Source: Meishania sp964351985
GTDB lineage: Bacteria > Bacteroidota > Bacteroidia > Flavobacteriales > Flavobacteriaceae
NCBI GenBank assembly: GCA_964351985.1
Contig: CAYGPR010000002.1
Coordinates: forward strand, 124,001-188,000
Length of the DNA stretch: 64,000 nt
Reading direction: 5' to 3'
Each line of letters starts with the position of its first letter. Position 1 is the first letter of the stretch. Both the position numbers and the translations under genes were made by a program. Under the pieces are notes generated by a model. The model was given only the letters and a program-made list of their open reading frames with translations. It ran no database searches and was not told the DNA's origin. This document shows, one piece after another, positions 16,623-25,764 of the stretch.

Positions 16623-18890
16623 ATGAGAATTCCCCTTTATATTTTAATTACGCTTGTATTGCTTTCCTGTAAAGAATCTTTTGAGGAACCGGAAATAGTT
16701 TTGGACGGATATAAAATCGAAGAAGGTTTTACGCTCGAAGTGCTAGCCTCCGAACCTTTGCTAAAAGCTCCTTTGGCTATGGATTTTGATAACCAAGGAA
16801 GAATGTGGGTTGCCGAGATGCCTGGCTATATGCACAATATGGATGGTAAAGGCGAGAACGACCCCACAGGTTCGATTAAAATATTGGAAGATCGAGATGG
16901 CGACGGGCGCATTGATCATGCTAAAATATTCTTGGACAGCCTTGTATTACCCAGGGCACTTGCTTTGGTCTATGACGGTTTGTTATATGCCGAACCCCCA
17001 AATTTGTGGTTTGTCGGTATTAAAAACGATGTTCCTGGTAAAAGGGTTTTGGTCGATTCATTGTACGCCGCCGAAGGCAACCCCGAACATCAACCCAACG
17101 GGTTATTGATGAACATTGATAATTGGATCTACAATGCAAAATCAAACCATCGCTACCAAAGAAAAAAGGGTAAATGGATCAAAGAGCCTACAACCTTTCG
17201 CGGGCAATGGGGCATTAGCCATGACAATTTCGGAAGGTTATATTTTAATGATAATTCGCGGCAACTTTTGGGCGACCATGCACTGCCGAACCGTTTTATA
17301 AGGAACAAATATTTTACGCCCGAGAAAGGGGTGGCACAACTTTTAACCGAAGATCAAAGGGTTTATCCACTGCAACCTGTGCTCGTAAATAGGGGATATG
17401 CCTCCGGTGTTTTGGATGCCGATAGTCTATTGGTCAATGTGACGGCGGCTTGTAGTCCATTGGTTTATAGGGGCGGGATTTTTCCTGAGGAATATGATGA
17501 AAACGTATTTGTCTGTGTGCCCGAGGCCAATGTGATAAAACGTAATATACTTTCTTTCGACGAAAACCGGACCGTAGCGAAACAGGCATGGCAGGGCAAG
17601 GAGTTTTTGGCTTCCTTGGATGAGGGTTTTCGCCCCGTCAATTTATATAACGGCCCAGATGGTGCGATGTACGTTGTCGATATGCACCTCGGGGTTTTAG
17701 GGCATCATGCATATCTGAGCCCGTATCTTAAGAAAATCGCCAAGGAACGACAAATGGATACCATTGTAGATATGGGCAGAATCTTAAAGATCGCTGTAGA
17801 GGGAAAAGCACTCGCTACGATTCCGAATTTAAATGAACTATCGAGTACTGAATTGGTCGAATTGCTTTATAGCGAAAACGGATGGCTCCGTGATCGTACG
17901 CAACAATTATTGATTCTGAAGGGGGAAGAAGAAAATGTTTCCCGATTGTATGAAATTTCATTGGATACTGAACACCCCATCGCCCAAATACATGCTTTAT
18001 ATACCCTAGATGGTCTGGAAAATGCTTCCTTTAAACATTTAGAAAAGGTAGCTTCCGTAAGCAATGATAAGGTGGTTTCCCATGCATTGATTTTATTAGA
18101 GGAATATGTTTCAGAAAAAAATGAAGAACAAGCCCTAGAATTATTCCAGGGTTTGTTATCAAAAAAAGAACCCGTGATAGATCTCTATCTTGCCTCGACC
18201 CTCGGCAAATGGAGTACGGTCTCGGAAAGTAAATTTCTGCCATTAGTGTTGACATTGTCGAAAAGGTATACCGATGATATGATTCTGAATGAAGCGCTCA
18301 TAAGCGGATTGGCCAAAAATATGGAGGCAGCTATCACCGCTCTGGAAAACGATTCTGAAACCAAGAAGGATACCTTGGTTACACTTTTGAATCAAACTCT
18401 GGCTTTACAAAAAACTGACACCCCAAATCCGATATATTCCGATAAGCTTTTAGCCGAAGATGATAGAACCCGAGGGGCTAAGATTTTTCGTCAGATATGT
18501 GCCGCTTGTCATGGAATCAATGGAAAAGGCTCAGAAGGGCTTGCTCCACCGCTTTTAAAATCGGAATATATGAACGCTCCATTGGAGCGGCTCGGCCTTA
18601 TCGTTTTGCATGGGCTAAGTGGCCCTGTTCATGTCAACGGGAAAGAATATGAGTTCAATCAAGCGATGCCCGGACTGATTGCCAACAAAAGCCTTACGGA
18701 TGAAGATATTGCCGATGTAATCGCCTATGCAACAAGTGCATTTTCAGACGTTCCTAGATCTTTGAAGCCTGAGACAATAAAAAACCTGAGAGAAGTAAAA
18801 TCGGAATCAGGTATGGAGTTTACCGAGAAAGAACTGAACGAATTTGTTGAAAAAAATGAGGGAAAGTCCGCTTCTCAACCTCTGTTTTAG
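16623..18890 (+). CDS. PVC-type heme-binding dehydrogenase-like lipoprotein with cytochrome c domain
   Basis: The ATG at 16623 gives a lipoprotein signal ('MRIPLYILITLVLLSCKESF', 755 residues); a TTG nine bases upstream is the alternative. Residues about 35-380 form a propeller-like 'membrane-bound dehydrogenase' domain ('GFTLEVLASEPLLKAPLAMDFDNQGRMWVAEM', 'DGDGRIDHAKIFLDSLVLPRAL', 'NGPDGAMYVVDMH'). A helical HEAT-like stretch follows (about 400-590). A C-terminal cytochrome c has the heme motif C626-A-A-C-H630 ('CAACHGINGKGSEGLAPPLL'). This architecture is common in Planctomycetes and Bacteroidota sugar loci. It could oxidise a sugar or accept electrons from a partner dehydrogenase. Confidence 0.85.
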   Translation: MRIPLYILITLVLLSCKESFEEPEIVLDGYKIEEGFTLEVLASEPLLKAPLAMDFDNQGRMWVAEMPGYMHNMDGKGENDPTGSIKILEDRDGDGRIDHAKIFLDSLVLPRALALVYDGLLYAEPPNLWFVGIKNDVPGKRVLVDSLYAAEGNPEHQPNGLLMNIDNWIYNAKSNHRYQRKKGKWIKEPTTFRGQWGISHDNFGRLYFNDNSRQLLGDHALPNRFIRNKYFTPEKGVAQLLTEDQRVYPLQPVLVNRGYASGVLDADSLLVNVTAACSPLVYRGGIFPEEYDENVFVCVPEANVIKRNILSFDENRTVAKQAWQGKEFLASLDEGFRPVNLYNGPDGAMYVVDMHLGVLGHHAYLSPYLKKIAKERQMDTIVDMGRILKIAVEGKALATIPNLNELSSTELVELLYSENGWLRDRTQQLLILKGEEENVSRLYEISLDTEHPIAQIHALYTLDGLENASFKHLEKVASVSNDKVVSHALILLEEYVSEKNEEQALELFQGLLSKKEPVIDLYLASTLGKWSTVSESKFLPLVLTLSKRYTDDMILNEALISGLAKNMEAAITALENDSETKKDTLVTLLNQTLALQKTDTPNPIYSDKLLAEDDRTRGAKIFRQICAACHGINGKGSEGLAPPLLKSEYMNAPLERLGLIVLHGLSGPVHVNGKEYEFNQAMPGLIANKSLTDEDIADVIAYATSAFSDVPRSLKPETIKNLREVKSESGMEFTEKELNEFVEKNEGKSASQPLF

Positions 18891-18901
18891 AATCATACAC
18901 T

Positions 18902-20317
18902 ATGGAAAATAGAACCTCTTTTATCGATGAGAATTTCTTGTTGCAAAGCGAATTTGCAAAGGTATTATATCATGATTACGCAAAGGACTTGCCGATTATA
19001 GATTACCACAACCATTTACCTCCGGAGGAGATAGCCAAGAATCATGTTTTTTCCAGTATCAGCGAAGCTTGGTTGGCGGGCGACCATTACAAATGGAGGG
19101 CCATGCGAACGTTAGGAGTCGATGAGAAATATATTACGGGAAACGCATCCGATAGCGAGAAGTTCCAAAAATGGGCCGAAGCGGTTCCATATACGGTCAG
19201 AAATCCTTTGTATCATTGGACACATTTAGAGCTGTTGCGTTATTTTGGTATTGACGAATTGTTGAACGTGGAAAATGCGGCAGAAGTCTTTCAAAAGACA
19301 TCTGCAAGATTACAAGAAAAGACCCATAGCGCGGTTGGTTTATTACAACAACAAAATGTGGAATCGTTATGCACTACCGATGAGCCGCATGACACCTTGG
19401 AGCATCATAAAAGTATTGCCGAACAGGAGATTTCCCCAAAGGTTTTTCCTGCCTTTAGGCCCGACAAGGCCTTTGCCATTGATGCCGGGGCTTCCTACCT
19501 TTCCTATTTAAAACTTTTGGGGAACTCGGAGAAAACGAAGATCGACACCTATGCAGATCTTCTGGATGTCTTAGAGCGTAGATTGGATTATTTTCACGAA
19601 CACGGTTGTCGGTTATCCGACCATGGTTTGGAGCAACTGTATCATTTTAAGAAGGGTGCTTATGACAGTGAGTCCATCTTCAAAAAAGTTATAAAAGGAA
19701 ATTCAATTTCAACGGAAGAAGTACATTATTATAAATCTCAAATCTTGCTCTTTCTTTGTAAAAACTATCATAAAAGGGGTTGGGGGCAACAATTTCATCT
19801 GGGCGCACTTCGTGACAACAACAAACGACTTTTAACAAGTTTGGGCCCGAATACCGGCTTTGATTCTATCGGAGATTTTTCGCAGGCTAGGGCTTTAAGT
19901 GGATTTCTGAACGAACTCGACAGTACCGATCAGTTGGCAAAAACCATAGTATATAATCTGAACCCGTCAGACAATGAGGTGTTCGCTACGATGATGGGTA
20001 ATTTCAACGACGGTACCTTTAGGGGCAAGATGCAGTTTGGTTCGGGTTGGTGGTATTTGGATCAGAAAGATGGAATGGAACGTCAAATGAATACGCTTTC
20101 GAACATGGGTATTCTCAGTACCTTTGTGGGCATGTTGACCGATTCGAGAAGTTTTTTGTCCTTTACCAGACACGAATATTTCAGAAGAATTTTGTGTAAC
20201 CTGATAGGTAAGGATGTTCAAAATGGCGAGCTCCCGAAAGATGAAAAATTATTGGGTAATATTGTGGCGGACATTTGTTATCACAACGCCAAAAATTATT
20301 TTGATTTTAACCGATAG
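18902..20317 (+). CDS. uxaC: glucuronate (uronate) isomerase
   Basis: The 471-residue protein matches UxaC along its length: 'PIIDYHNHLPPEEIAKNHVFSSISEAWLAGDHYKWRAMR', 'NPLYHWTHLELLRYFGIDELL', 'VESLCTTDEPHDTLEHH', 'GWGQQFHLGALRDNN', 'MQFGSGWWYLDQKDGMERQM' and 'SRSFLSFTRHEYFRRILCN'. It converts D-glucuronate to D-fructuronate, or D-galacturonate to D-tagaturonate, in the cytoplasm. As the last gene of the operon it marks the end product of import. Its final 11 bp overlap the convergent phosphotriesterase-like gene, leaving no space for a terminator. Confidence 0.96.
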   Translation: MENRTSFIDENFLLQSEFAKVLYHDYAKDLPIIDYHNHLPPEEIAKNHVFSSISEAWLAGDHYKWRAMRTLGVDEKYITGNASDSEKFQKWAEAVPYTVRNPLYHWTHLELLRYFGIDELLNVENAAEVFQKTSARLQEKTHSAVGLLQQQNVESLCTTDEPHDTLEHHKSIAEQEISPKVFPAFRPDKAFAIDAGASYLSYLKLLGNSEKTKIDTYADLLDVLERRLDYFHEHGCRLSDHGLEQLYHFKKGAYDSESIFKKVIKGNSISTEEVHYYKSQILLFLCKNYHKRGWGQQFHLGALRDNNKRLLTSLGPNTGFDSIGDFSQARALSGFLNELDSTDQLAKTIVYNLNPSDNEVFATMMGNFNDGTFRGKMQFGSGWWYLDQKDGMERQMNTLSNMGILSTFVGMLTDSRSFLSFTRHEYFRRILCNLIGKDVQNGELPKDEKLLGNIVADICYHNAKNYFDFNR

Positions 20318-21272
20318 GATTAAAAAAAGCATACAACCGTTTAGGGTTATCAAAAAATAAATTTTGAAAGTATTCCTCCATCCCTTTTGATGCTAGAAAA
20401 TCAGGAATGGTTTCGATCAAATAATTCATTCCTGGTCTACCGCCATAACTTTTCCAATAGGCATTCTTGGCCATATCCATGCCCATAACGATTTGGTCGG
20501 GATACTCAGGAAGCAAATTCCCCAAAAGGTTCAACGTATAATTGGGCTCCTTTTTTTTCCAGCGGAAAGCACTATCGTATTCCACGCGAACACCAACATC
20601 CAGAACGGATTTGTTATAGTCTAAATCTTTTGCGCGATCTACGTGCGAGAGCACGACATGCTCCAACTTCGCGCCAAGTTTATGGAACAGTTTGGCCTGT
20701 TCCAAAGCCTGTTTTCCAAAATTCGTATGGGTCAAAATGGGCGCACCGGTTTCTAGATGGGCATTGACGACGGCCCTGAAAATCATTTCTTGATGTTTTG
20801 TGAAGGGTTCGTCACCAGTTGCCAATTTAATCAGACCTGCTTTATGGGGTGTTCTTTTTACAAGAGGTCCCGAATAATCGAACCGATCGATGCCTTCTTC
20901 GATATCAGCGATAAAAAACCGGGTGAGTTCATCCTCCGGAACGGTATACCGCCAATGGTTATCCGGGTAGTATGTCTCTAGATGAATGCCGGTCGGTACA
21001 ATAATATTTACACCACTTCTTTTACTGACTTCAATGGATTTCAAAATATTACGGCCGCTGTTGGCGGGCATGGTATCAACAACGGTTCTTCCTCCGGCAT
21101 TATAAAAATTAGTAAGCTCTTCGGAAATCTTATCGACATCGTTCAACAAAAACTCGGGATGCTTGGCCGTTACGTAGCTATCCTCTATCACGATATGCTC
21201 ATGGGAATAGGTGAGGCCCATTTCCGAGATGGGTTTGTCACCTAAAACTGTTCTGAAGAATTTATCTTCCAT
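20307..21272 (-). CDS. phosphotriesterase-family metal hydrolase (lactonase candidate)
   Basis: The ATG at 21270-21272 is preferred to a TTG at 21281; the product has about 321 residues. All amidohydrolase metal positions of the family are visible: H-x-H in 'YSHEHIVIED', the carbamylated lysine in 'GLIKLATGDEP', histidines in 'PILTHTNFG' and 'VVLSHVDR', and the aspartate in 'VMGMDMAKNAYW'. PTE-family members in sugar loci hydrolyse sugar lactones, so a lactonase following a dehydrogenase in this operon is likely (inference). It is the last gene of the ten-gene leftward operon. Confidence 0.85.
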   Translation of the reverse strand: MEDKFFRTVLGDKPISEMGLTYSHEHIVIEDSYVTAKHPEFLLNDVDKISEELTNFYNAGGRTVVDTMPANSGRNILKSIEVSKRSGVNIIVPTGIHLETYYPDNHWRYTVPEDELTRFFIADIEEGIDRFDYSGPLVKRTPHKAGLIKLATGDEPFTKHQEMIFRAVVNAHLETGAPILTHTNFGKQALEQAKLFHKLGAKLEHVVLSHVDRAKDLDYNKSVLDVGVRVEYDSAFRWKKKEPNYTLNLLGNLLPEYPDQIVMGMDMAKNAYWKSYGGRPGMNYLIETIPDFLASKGMEEYFQNLFFDNPKRLYAFFNPIG

Positions 21273-21277
21273 TTCAC

Positions 21278-22636
21278 TCAATTATTTGCCCATCCATTTC
21301 TTGACGTGTCGGCGGCCTTATCCGGCATTTGAAGCATCGCGCCCAATTGCAGAAGCGAATCTTGCAGTTTTTTGACATCGATAGTTGCGGCGTCTTGATC
21401 GGAATCCAAAGAAAGGGTGGCGGCCAAACCTACCGCTTGGCCCATACTCATGGTCTGTGCCATGGAGCGACATGAAGCGTGAGCATCGTGAGTCGCAGAA
21501 AAACATCTGCCGGCCACCCAAGTGTTCATACTATTTTTTGGAACCAAGGTACGATATGGAACACCGTAAGAACCACCGTCAGGAACATATTGCCAAAGGG
21601 TCTCAGAGCCCCCGTCATCTGATTTTCTATGGTCTTCAATTGGGGCGCCACATAGAAAAACCTGATCGTTAAACTGTTTAGCGGCCATACAATCTTCCTT
21701 GGTCAAACGATATTTTCCAAATACCCTTCGGGTTTCCCGAACCCCGATTTGATGGGATAGACCAATGATTTTTGCATTTTGATAACCGGGCACTTCAGCT
21801 CGAAAAAAATCCTCAAAAACAAAGGCCTGTCGCCTTCCTTCTTTTTCGGCCCGGGTCATTTGCTCTAAGTCCAAAGGGTCCAAATCGACTACTTTTACGG
21901 CAATGGTAGAAATACATCCGGGTTGACACATTTCGTGGGCCGAACCTTCCTTTCGGGGTAACGGATGAGTACCTGATCCGTAGGCTTTCGTCATTTTTTC
22001 CTGTAACATTTTTTTGCCGCCTGCTTGTTCGAACCTACCCAAATCAACATTTGCCATTCTGAAAGAGGTCGTCATACTTTGGGCGGGTTCAACGTCACCA
22101 GCTTTTTCATACGGAATTCCGGCCCAATGACAATAATCGGCATCTCCCGAGGCGTCGATTACTCGTTTTGCAGTAATGGAGAAAAAACCTATTCCTTTAT
22201 GAAAAAAAATACAGACCGAGGTTTCCCCGGTTTTTTCGACCGCTACCAAAGTGGTATGATAATAAACTTCGATGTTTTGATGTGTCAATAGTCGATCCCA
22301 AACCTGCTTTAGTTTTTCGGGATTGTAATTTACACCAGTGCCAGCTCCGTAGGTATTTGGCCTGAGAAAAATATCCCCCGTTTTGTTCAGCTCGTTAACG
22401 ACCTTATCGGGTAGCCCACCGACAATCTTTTTCGAAGTCTCTGAAGGTGTAAAAAATCCGTAAAAGGTATCCAACATTTGGGTCGAAGTACCCCCTGCGA
22501 ATCCATATCGCTCGACGAGTGTTACCTTATAGGTCCCTTGCGCCGCGGCTATGGCGGCGATAGAGCCTGCACTGCCGCTTCCAATAATGAGAATATCAGT
22601 TTGATACGATTTTGTAATCGTTGAGCTAAAATTCAT
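21278..22636 (-). CDS. FAD-dependent oxidoreductase (FAD_oxidored family)
   Basis: The 452-residue protein has an N-terminal FAD-binding motif 'ILIIGSGSAGSIAAIAAAQ' and 'VTLVERYGFAGGTSTQMLDTFYGFF', the pattern of the PF12831-type family related to fumarate-reductase flavoproteins. 'KRVIDASGDADYCHWAGIPYE' and 'TWVAGRCFSATHDAHASCRSMAQTMSMGQAVGLAA' are the second FAD-contacting regions. There is no signal peptide, so it acts in the cytoplasm. Its stop lies 5 bp before the ATG of the next gene. The substrate is unknown; oxidation or reduction of a sugar-derived acid fits the operon. Confidence 0.83.
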   Translation of the reverse strand: MNFSSTITKSYQTDILIIGSGSAGSIAAIAAAQGTYKVTLVERYGFAGGTSTQMLDTFYGFFTPSETSKKIVGGLPDKVVNELNKTGDIFLRPNTYGAGTGVNYNPEKLKQVWDRLLTHQNIEVYYHTTLVAVEKTGETSVCIFFHKGIGFFSITAKRVIDASGDADYCHWAGIPYEKAGDVEPAQSMTTSFRMANVDLGRFEQAGGKKMLQEKMTKAYGSGTHPLPRKEGSAHEMCQPGCISTIAVKVVDLDPLDLEQMTRAEKEGRRQAFVFEDFFRAEVPGYQNAKIIGLSHQIGVRETRRVFGKYRLTKEDCMAAKQFNDQVFLCGAPIEDHRKSDDGGSETLWQYVPDGGSYGVPYRTLVPKNSMNTWVAGRCFSATHDAHASCRSMAQTMSMGQAVGLAATLSLDSDQDAATIDVKKLQDSLLQLGAMLQMPDKAADTSRNGWANN

Positions 22637-22641
22637 CCGGT

Positions 22642-23427
22642 TTACTTTTTGGGCCCTACATTTTCGTACAACTTTGCCATCAAATGGGCATGCTCATCAT
22701 AAGCAGATTCAAATAAGTCAACAGCCCTTTCATCTCCGACGATTTTACCACTACTCAGCACCTTTGGTGATTTTCCATTTTTATGTAGAATATTCGCAAC
22801 TTCCGCTTTGATGGAATTGATGATTAACACTCCGCCCAAAGTAGAACCTGGAGCTACCGGCGAATCCAATCCATCCAAATAGATCATCGCGTCGCCCAGG
22901 GGGGCTCCTGTGTCCAAAACATAATCGGCGAATTCTGTCAATTTTTTCCCGTCAGCTTTTTTGGAAGTGCTGCCTTCCAAATGCAGTTTACTGACCAATG
23001 CAACGACTTTTATATTGCGCTTTTGGAATTCCTCGGCCATTTCGATGGGCACTACATTACATCCGCTAGATGAAACGACCAAAGCAGTGTCTTGCGGACT
23101 CGTATCGAAATTTCGAAGTATGCGAGCGGCCAAACCCGGAACATTTTCCAAAAACATCGCCTGTCGCTGTCCATTGGCCCCGACCACTAGATTGTGGAAC
23201 GAAAGCGATAGCTCTACGATGGGGTTGAACCCAGGAAAAGATCCGTAACGCGGCCACATTTCTTCGACCATCATACGACTGTGGCCCGAGCCGAAAAGAT
23301 GTACCATTCGGCCATCCAAAATGGATTTAGCAAATAACTTCGCCACCTGTTGAATCACGGATTCCTGTTTCTCGATAGCGGAAATAATTTCTTTTCCTTT
23401 TTCTAAATACTGTTTTGTCAAACTCAT
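22642..23427 (-). CDS. SIS-domain sugar isomerase-like protein (UPF0309 type)
   Basis: The 261-residue protein has the SIS fold with the phosphosugar-binding motif 'MVHLFGSGHSRMMVEEMWPRYG' near residue 40 and the second serine-rich loop 'TALVVSSSGCNVVPIEMAEEF' near 115. It resembles the 'sugar isomerase domain-containing' UPF0309 group, linked to amino-sugar or phosphosugar metabolism. It follows the ROK kinase by 3 bp, which suggests that the kinase makes the phosphosugar and this protein isomerises or binds it. A cytoplasmic location is expected. Confidence 0.85.
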   Translation of the reverse strand: MSLTKQYLEKGKEIISAIEKQESVIQQVAKLFAKSILDGRMVHLFGSGHSRMMVEEMWPRYGSFPGFNPIVELSLSFHNLVVGANGQRQAMFLENVPGLAARILRNFDTSPQDTALVVSSSGCNVVPIEMAEEFQKRNIKVVALVSKLHLEGSTSKKADGKKLTEFADYVLDTGAPLGDAMIYLDGLDSPVAPGSTLGGVLIINSIKAEVANILHKNGKSPKVLSSGKIVGDERAVDLFESAYDEHAHLMAKLYENVGPKK

Positions 23428-23430
23428 GGA

Positions 23431-24333
23431 TTATAAATAGTTTTTTGTGAAGTAAGCTGCGCCGATAGCACCGGCATACCCTCCTAATTTTGCTTTTGCT
23501 ATTTTGATTTGATGTCCTCCAGGTCGCCATTCGTAATCGGCCATTGATTTTTTTAAAGGTTCTAATAGGGAATCGCCTGCACCGGCCGTGATTCCACCTC
23601 CAAGAACAATCAATTCGGGCGAAAGTATATTCGTGAGGGACGCCAGACCTGCGGCCAATCTTTTTATCGATTCAAGCCACCAGACATTGGCATCGGCACT
23701 TCCCTTTTCAAAGGCCTCGACCAGTTCACGTACACTTTTGTATTTTCCTTGGGTCCTTTCGGATACCGAAAAGTTTCCCACGGCATGTTCTAAGCTTCCG
23801 GGCATATTGGTCATGGTTTGAGCACCGTTGATGTCAACGGTCATATGCCCCACGTGGCCGGCACGTTGCAGGTTGCCTTGATAAAGCTTGCCGTTGATGA
23901 TAATACCCCCGCCAACCCCTGTTCCCAAAGTGAGCATCAAAAATTGTTGGATTCCCTCAGAGCGGTAAAACGATTCATATTCGGCCAAACATGCAGAGTG
24001 CCCGTCATTGATGACCTTGATCTCGCGTTGTAGCTCGTTTGACCAATTAAAATTTTCGATTCCTTGAAGTCGCTCCGGCATATGAAGGGTCATTTTGTTT
24101 TCGGAGTCTACAAGTCCTGGAGCGGAAATACCACATTTTAAAACGTCGTGATTTCCATCGGCATATTGTACGGATTTTTTATGAATGACGGCAATGATTT
24201 TTTTCTTCCAGAGTTCTGCCTCACCACCTCCATCTTCGGTCAAGATTTCGTTCTGTTCCAAGATCTTTCCGCTATTGTCCATGACAACAGTCTTAATTTT
24301 GGTGCCTCCGATGTCGATGCCGAGGTAGGTCAT
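23431..24333 (-). CDS. ROK-family sugar kinase lacking the zinc motif
   Basis: The 300-residue protein has the ROK phosphate motif 'MTYLGIDIGGTKIKTVVMD', the catalytic aspartate in 'IKVINDGHSACLAEYE', and the glycine loop 'LTLGTGVGGGIIINGKLYQG'. The histidine of the zinc motif is present ('GHVGHMTVD'), but the usual CxCGxxGCxE is replaced by 'GAQTMTNMPGSLE', with no cysteines. It should phosphorylate a hexose or amino sugar with ATP. The sequence lacks the N-terminal helix-turn-helix of ROK repressors, so it is an enzyme rather than a regulator. Adjacent genes are 3 bp away on each side. Confidence 0.88.
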   Translation of the reverse strand: MTYLGIDIGGTKIKTVVMDNSGKILEQNEILTEDGGGEAELWKKKIIAVIHKKSVQYADGNHDVLKCGISAPGLVDSENKMTLHMPERLQGIENFNWSNELQREIKVINDGHSACLAEYESFYRSEGIQQFLMLTLGTGVGGGIIINGKLYQGNLQRAGHVGHMTVDINGAQTMTNMPGSLEHAVGNFSVSERTQGKYKSVRELVEAFEKGSADANVWWLESIKRLAAGLASLTNILSPELIVLGGGITAGAGDSLLEPLKKSMADYEWRPGGHQIKIAKAKLGGYAGAIGAAYFTKNYL

Positions 24334-24336
24334 AAA

Positions 24337-25122
24337 TTATCTATATTGGCCCTCACTAATACTCCAACCACCATCAACGGCTAATACTTGCCCGGTGATA
24401 AATTTTGACTCGGGATGTAAAAACATCAACACTGCATTGTTTATATCTTCCGAGGCTCCAGGTCGTCCACCGTCCAAAGGTTGTTTTGTTTTTAAGAAGG
24501 AAAGAATTTTTTCATCCTCGGCAGCACGTTTGGCCATGGGGGTTATAAAAAGGCTCGGAGCGATTACATTTATTCGGATATTATGTTCGGCATAATAGGA
24601 AGCGATGGATTTCGAAAACCCGATGATCGCCGATTTTGCGGCCGCATAAGCATGGGTCGTAAAATATTTCGGTGAAGGCGAGTAGCCCAGCACCGAACCC
24701 ATATTCAAAATAACCCCCTCCTTCTTACGTTCGAGAAAATAATTGACCATCGCCTGATTGGAAAGCATCATTGAAGTCAAGTTGAGCTCCATAGTTTTGT
24801 TCCAGCCCTCCAACGTAATTTTGTCCAGCGGGCCGTCGCCCCATTTTCTACCACTTCCTCCAGCGACATGAAACAATCCTGAAATTGTGCCAAAAGCTTC
24901 ATGGGCCATCTGAATGGCAGTTTTCATGGTCTCTGGATCGGTGGCATTGCCACTTAGTGAAATGCTATCACTGCCCAAAAAATCTTCGGCCTTTTTACAG
25001 CTTTCCTGGTTTCTACCAACGACAAGCACGTTCGCCCCATTTTCCTTTAATGCAATGGCTGCGGCAAGGCCCATTCCGGTTGTGCCGCCCATGATGATAT
25101 ATGTGGTGTTCTTAAAGTCCAT
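24337..25122 (-). CDS. SDR-family NAD(P)-dependent oxidoreductase
   Basis: The ATG at 25122 ('MDFKNTTYIIMGGTTGMGLA', 261 residues) is preferred to a TTG at 25140 that overlaps the previous gene. The dinucleotide motif TGxxxGxG appears as 'GGTTGMGLAAAIAL', the adenine-ring motif as 'GLFHVAGGSGRKWGDGP', and the active site as 'NMGSVLG' and 'YAAAKSA'. The C-terminus 'FITGQVLAVDGGWSISEGQY' is typical. It probably reduces or oxidises a keto-sugar intermediate in the cytoplasm; the exact substrate is unknown. Confidence 0.88.
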   Translation of the reverse strand: MDFKNTTYIIMGGTTGMGLAAAIALKENGANVLVVGRNQESCKKAEDFLGSDSISLSGNATDPETMKTAIQMAHEAFGTISGLFHVAGGSGRKWGDGPLDKITLEGWNKTMELNLTSMMLSNQAMVNYFLERKKEGVILNMGSVLGYSPSPKYFTTHAYAAAKSAIIGFSKSIASYYAEHNIRINVIAPSLFITPMAKRAAEDEKILSFLKTKQPLDGGRPGASEDINNAVLMFLHPESKFITGQVLAVDGGWSISEGQYR

Positions 25123-25127
25123 TGATT

Positions 25128-25703
25128 TTATAGGGCCCAAACGCCGTCGGTTTTGTTATATGGAATACATGCCTCGAATTTTCCCGGCACGGGCAGGTAA
25201 TTTCTGGCCTCGGTCATTCCGATTTCTGAAGAAAAATATCCTGAAATAGTCATACCTTTTACTATGTCGAAATAATGTGGTAACGTTTTTTCGACACCTT
25301 CCATTTCTAAATTATAGGCAATTGCTTCTGCTTGCATTGCTTCTAATAATTGTAACTTTTTAGCTGCCTCAGCTTTTACAAAAGAACAGGAAAAAGTTTC
25401 GTAAGAGCGAGAGTCCAAGTCGTTGAGCCCGTTAACCAAAACAGCTTGTTCTTCAGAAGGCATACAATCATTGTACATGAGTAGCATATATTCCCCAATG
25501 CCGGTGGCTTTGGCACCAGGTGTCGTTTCCGTGGTCGGAATAATCGTTTCCCCGATTTCATCCAATATAGGAATATCGGCTTTGGTCAAAGCGGTGCGTA
25601 CTTGTGGCCGGTATTCACAGCTTTGCAAGAGGCCCATCGAAGGAAGTATGAAAGCTGCCCCACTTCCTAAAGCCGCTCGGTTCATAAATGTTTTTCGTTT
25701 CAT
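25128..25703 (-). CDS. gluconate 2-dehydrogenase subunit 3-like protein (GMC partner)
   Basis: The 191-residue protein has a Tat-like N-terminus ('MKRKTFMNRAALGSGAAFIL') in which the twin arginine is degenerate (K-R-K), then a possible lipobox 'LLQSCEYRP'. The body is the subunit-3 domain: 'DIPILDEIGETIIPTTETTPGAKATGIGEYMLLMYNDCM' and 'YFSSEIGMTEARNYLPVPGKFEACIPY'. Such small subunits carry a cofactor-loaded GMC flavoprotein through the Tat system. Its presumed partner is the GMC enzyme at 27010-28707, two genes upstream in the same operon. Confidence 0.87.
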   Translation of the reverse strand: MKRKTFMNRAALGSGAAFILPSMGLLQSCEYRPQVRTALTKADIPILDEIGETIIPTTETTPGAKATGIGEYMLLMYNDCMPSEEQAVLVNGLNDLDSRSYETFSCSFVKAEAAKKLQLLEAMQAEAIAYNLEMEGVEKTLPHYFDIVKGMTISGYFSSEIGMTEARNYLPVPGKFEACIPYNKTDGVWAL

Positions 25704-25723
25704 TAACAGTTACTTTATTTTTC

Positions 25724-25743
25724 ATTTCCCTGAAGAGGGAAAT
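25724..25743. repeat. small stem-loop ATTTCCC-N6-GGGAAAT
   Basis: A 7-bp perfect stem in the 61-bp gap between the subunit-3 gene and the TIM-barrel gene. It resembles the stem-loops at 9823 and 26768 and probably belongs to the same dispersed family. Confidence 0.45.
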
Positions 25744-25764
25744 CTTTATGATTGAAATATGTGC

